In this document: positions 29,145 to 30,277 of the stretch, piece after piece | Layout: each line of letters begins with the position of its first letter | Numbering within the stretch: position 1 is the stretch's first letter | Position numbers and translations under genes: made by a program | Notes under the pieces: generated by a model | Told to the model about the DNA's origin: nothing | The model's database searches: none | The model's input: only the letters and a program-made list of their open reading frames with translations | From: a bacterium | GTDB lineage: Bacteria; SM23-81; DAOVCL01 | Direction: 5' to 3' | NCBI GenBank assembly: GCA_029932675.1 | Contig: JAOZPP010000036.1 | Coordinates: 1 to 30,277 of the forward strand | DNA: 30,277 nucleotides

Positions 29145-30251
29145 TTATCTTATCAGCTCCAGTTTCTTCGTCGCCTGGAAACCATTCGTCTTCAGTTGAC
29201 AGAGATAGATACCTGATCTAATGCCTTTAGCATCCCAGACAATGGCATAGTCACCAACAACCTTGTAATCATTAGCAAGGGTTTTAACCAACTGACCACT
29301 TATGTTATAAATATGGATTGTGACACAACTTGGTTTACATAGGGAATATCTTATTGTGGTGGATGAATTAAACGGGTTGGGGTAATTTTGATATAACCTA
29401 AAATAGCTTTTTGTGTAACCAGAATAATTATCTTCAATTCCGGAAGTCTGGTCAAAGTAGAAAGCCCCCATATCAGTAACTGTACTATCGGGGTCAAGAG
29501 GAGAAGCAGGATCGCCTGCGTCTATACAAGGTGATCTTGTGCTGTCAGGCACTGGAAAGTTAGCCCAGGTAAGATTGAAATCGCCACCTGCTGGGTCTGC
29601 AAACAAAGGATCAGAATCGATACATCCCGTGCCAAACCATGGCTGGCCTGTTCCTCCTTCTATATCTGAATATGTTGCCACTACTGTTTGTTCTCCTGAA
29701 AAGGATAAAGCTGGTAATGAGCTATTGTAGAGGATATTATTATAGAAGTTAGCACTTGATGATGCATTGTCAAAGTATAGATAGACATCGCCACCATCGG
29801 CCCCAGTATTTCCATAAAAGGTGTTATTAAATATATTGAGAGTGCCAGTTGTTGTCGATAAGCATATCCCACCACCTGCTTCACCCGCTTCATTTTCATT
29901 AAAGACATTATGATCCAGCGTTGCAACGCCGTTATCAAGAAAGATATTCGCCGCTCCACCCGCTTGACCCGAGACATTGTTAGTAAATGTGTTATCAGAC
30001 ATATTGATCGTTCCACCATTGTTTGAAATCCATAGTGCTCCGCCCTGCCAAGCTGAGGTATTTGATGTATGAATATTACCTGAGAAGTTTATTGTTCCGG
30101 ATTCCATCTCGATGTATGTTCCTGCTCCACCACCAGCCGATGTTGATGAATTACCAATCAGCGTATTATTATGGTATTCCACTGTGGCACCACCAGCCGG
30201 GCATCTTATCCAGCAACCTCCACAAAGAGGTTGCTGAAAAAGTCGGCTCAT
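29145..30251 (-). CDS. Secreted beta-helix protein with T9SS sorting domain, 5' end disrupted
   Basis: This 368-residue frame encodes a repetitive beta-helix protein. Short repeats of the type 'GGTINMSDNTFTNN', 'GVATLDHNVFNENEAGEAGGG' (shortened 'ATLDHNVFNENEAGE') and 'GTLNIFNNTFYGNTG' recall polymorphic outer-membrane/choice-of-anchor-Q proteins. 'SPCIDAGDP' and 'TDMGAFYFD' follow, and residues 283-368 are a type A sorting domain ('LYQNYPNPFNSS', 'YNISGQLVKTL', 'SGIYLCQLK'). No signal peptide exists: the first 17 or so codons read through an IS-like hairpin (30211-30236), so the native 5' part is lost or beyond the window. The gene looks more A/T-rich than its neighbours by eye, hinting at a different origin. 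Cell-surface location is inferred from the sorting domain. Confidence 0.8.
   Translation of the reverse strand: MSRLFQQPLCGGCWIRCPAGGATVEYHNNTLIGNSSTSAGGGAGTYIEMESGTINFSGNIHTSNTSAWQGGALWISNNGGTINMSDNTFTNNVSGQAGGAANIFLDNGVATLDHNVFNENEAGEAGGGICLSTTTGTLNIFNNTFYGNTGADGGDVYLYFDNASSSANFYNNILYNSSLPALSFSGEQTVVATYSDIEGGTGQPWFGTGCIDSDPLFADPAGGDFNLTWANFPVPDSTRSPCIDAGDPASPLDPDSTVTDMGAFYFDQTSGIEDNYSGYTKSYFRLYQNYPNPFNSSTTIRYSLCKPSCVTIHIYNISGQLVKTLANDYKVVGDYAIVWDAKGIRSGIYLCQLKTNGFQATKKLELIR
30211..30236. repeat. 10-bp perfect hairpin resembling an IS end
   Basis: CAGCAACCTC (30211-30220) and GAGGTTGCTG (30227-30236) pair perfectly around six bases, followed by AAAAAGTCGG. 'GGTTGCTGAAAAAGTC' wording is reminiscent of the termini of some insertion sequences or small derivatives. 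The beta-helix coding pattern breaks off just here. No transposase is visible before the window ends, so the identity is unproven. Confidence 0.4.
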
Positions 30252-30277
30252 GAGAGAAGGGTTTAACCCCCTCGGGT

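Noticed and set aside
1-30277. CRISPR arrays, tRNA or rRNA genes
   Set aside because: No regularly spaced direct repeats and no cloverleaf-like or rRNA-like segments were found on reading either strand.

Overview
The window reads as one chromosomal stretch of a Gram-negative bacterium. Two beta-helix proteins, one at each edge, end in the 'QNYPNPFN' sorting domain that directs export through the type IX secretion system. That tail, together with type IV pilus, flagellar and c-di-GMP genes, points to an FCB-group lineage, probably one of its uncultured candidate phyla. I cannot place it more exactly. Non-ATG starts are frequent (TTG for pilC, pilT, pilB, mglA and two regulators; GTG for pilS and mglB; apparently CTG for flgB).

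Layout. (1) 1-1351: C-terminal part of a secreted beta-helix protein, then about 480 bp of intergenic DNA with two inverted repeats and a perfect sigma-70 promoter. (2) 1352-2695, plus strand: a HIT-family hydrolase/phosphorylase, a YcgR-like PilZ protein and a DUF1858 protein, all overlapping. (3) 17163 down to 2692, minus strand: fifteen tightly packed genes. They comprise seven Roadblock/LC7-domain proteins (one a clear MglB), a Ras-like MglA GTPase with an unusual tail, a HAMP receptor with no output domain, a beta-helix/TonB-C protein, PilB, PilT, PilC, and the sensor/regulator pair PilS/PilR. A full-consensus sigma-54 promoter (17224-17239) sits in front of this block. (4) 19248-17435: gcvT and comB behind a good sigma-70 promoter, ended by a strong hairpin terminator. 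(5) 24813-19585: two complex histidine kinases and a ClC channel. (6) 25235-29033, plus strand: a second PilZ protein, a FleS/FlrB-like kinase, a FleR/FlrC-like sigma-54 activator and flgB, with two sigma-54-like promoter candidates. (7) 29145-30277: a second T9SS beta-helix gene whose 5' end runs into a hairpin resembling an insertion-sequence end.

How it may work. MglA and MglB set the front-rear polarity of type IV pili in Myxococcus. Here they are linked to the pilus motor ATPases and to six further Roadblock proteins fused or adjacent to REC, DUF4388, TPR and novel C-terminal domains. PilR is a sigma-54 activator and the block's promoter is sigma-54 type, so a feedback loop from the last genes to the first promoter is plausible. 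Two PilZ proteins and an MshEN-like N-terminus on PilB suggest a c-di-GMP input. The Roadblock-rich segment 10040-17163 is the best candidate for an incompletely described system: a multi-component polarity or signalling complex for pilus motility.
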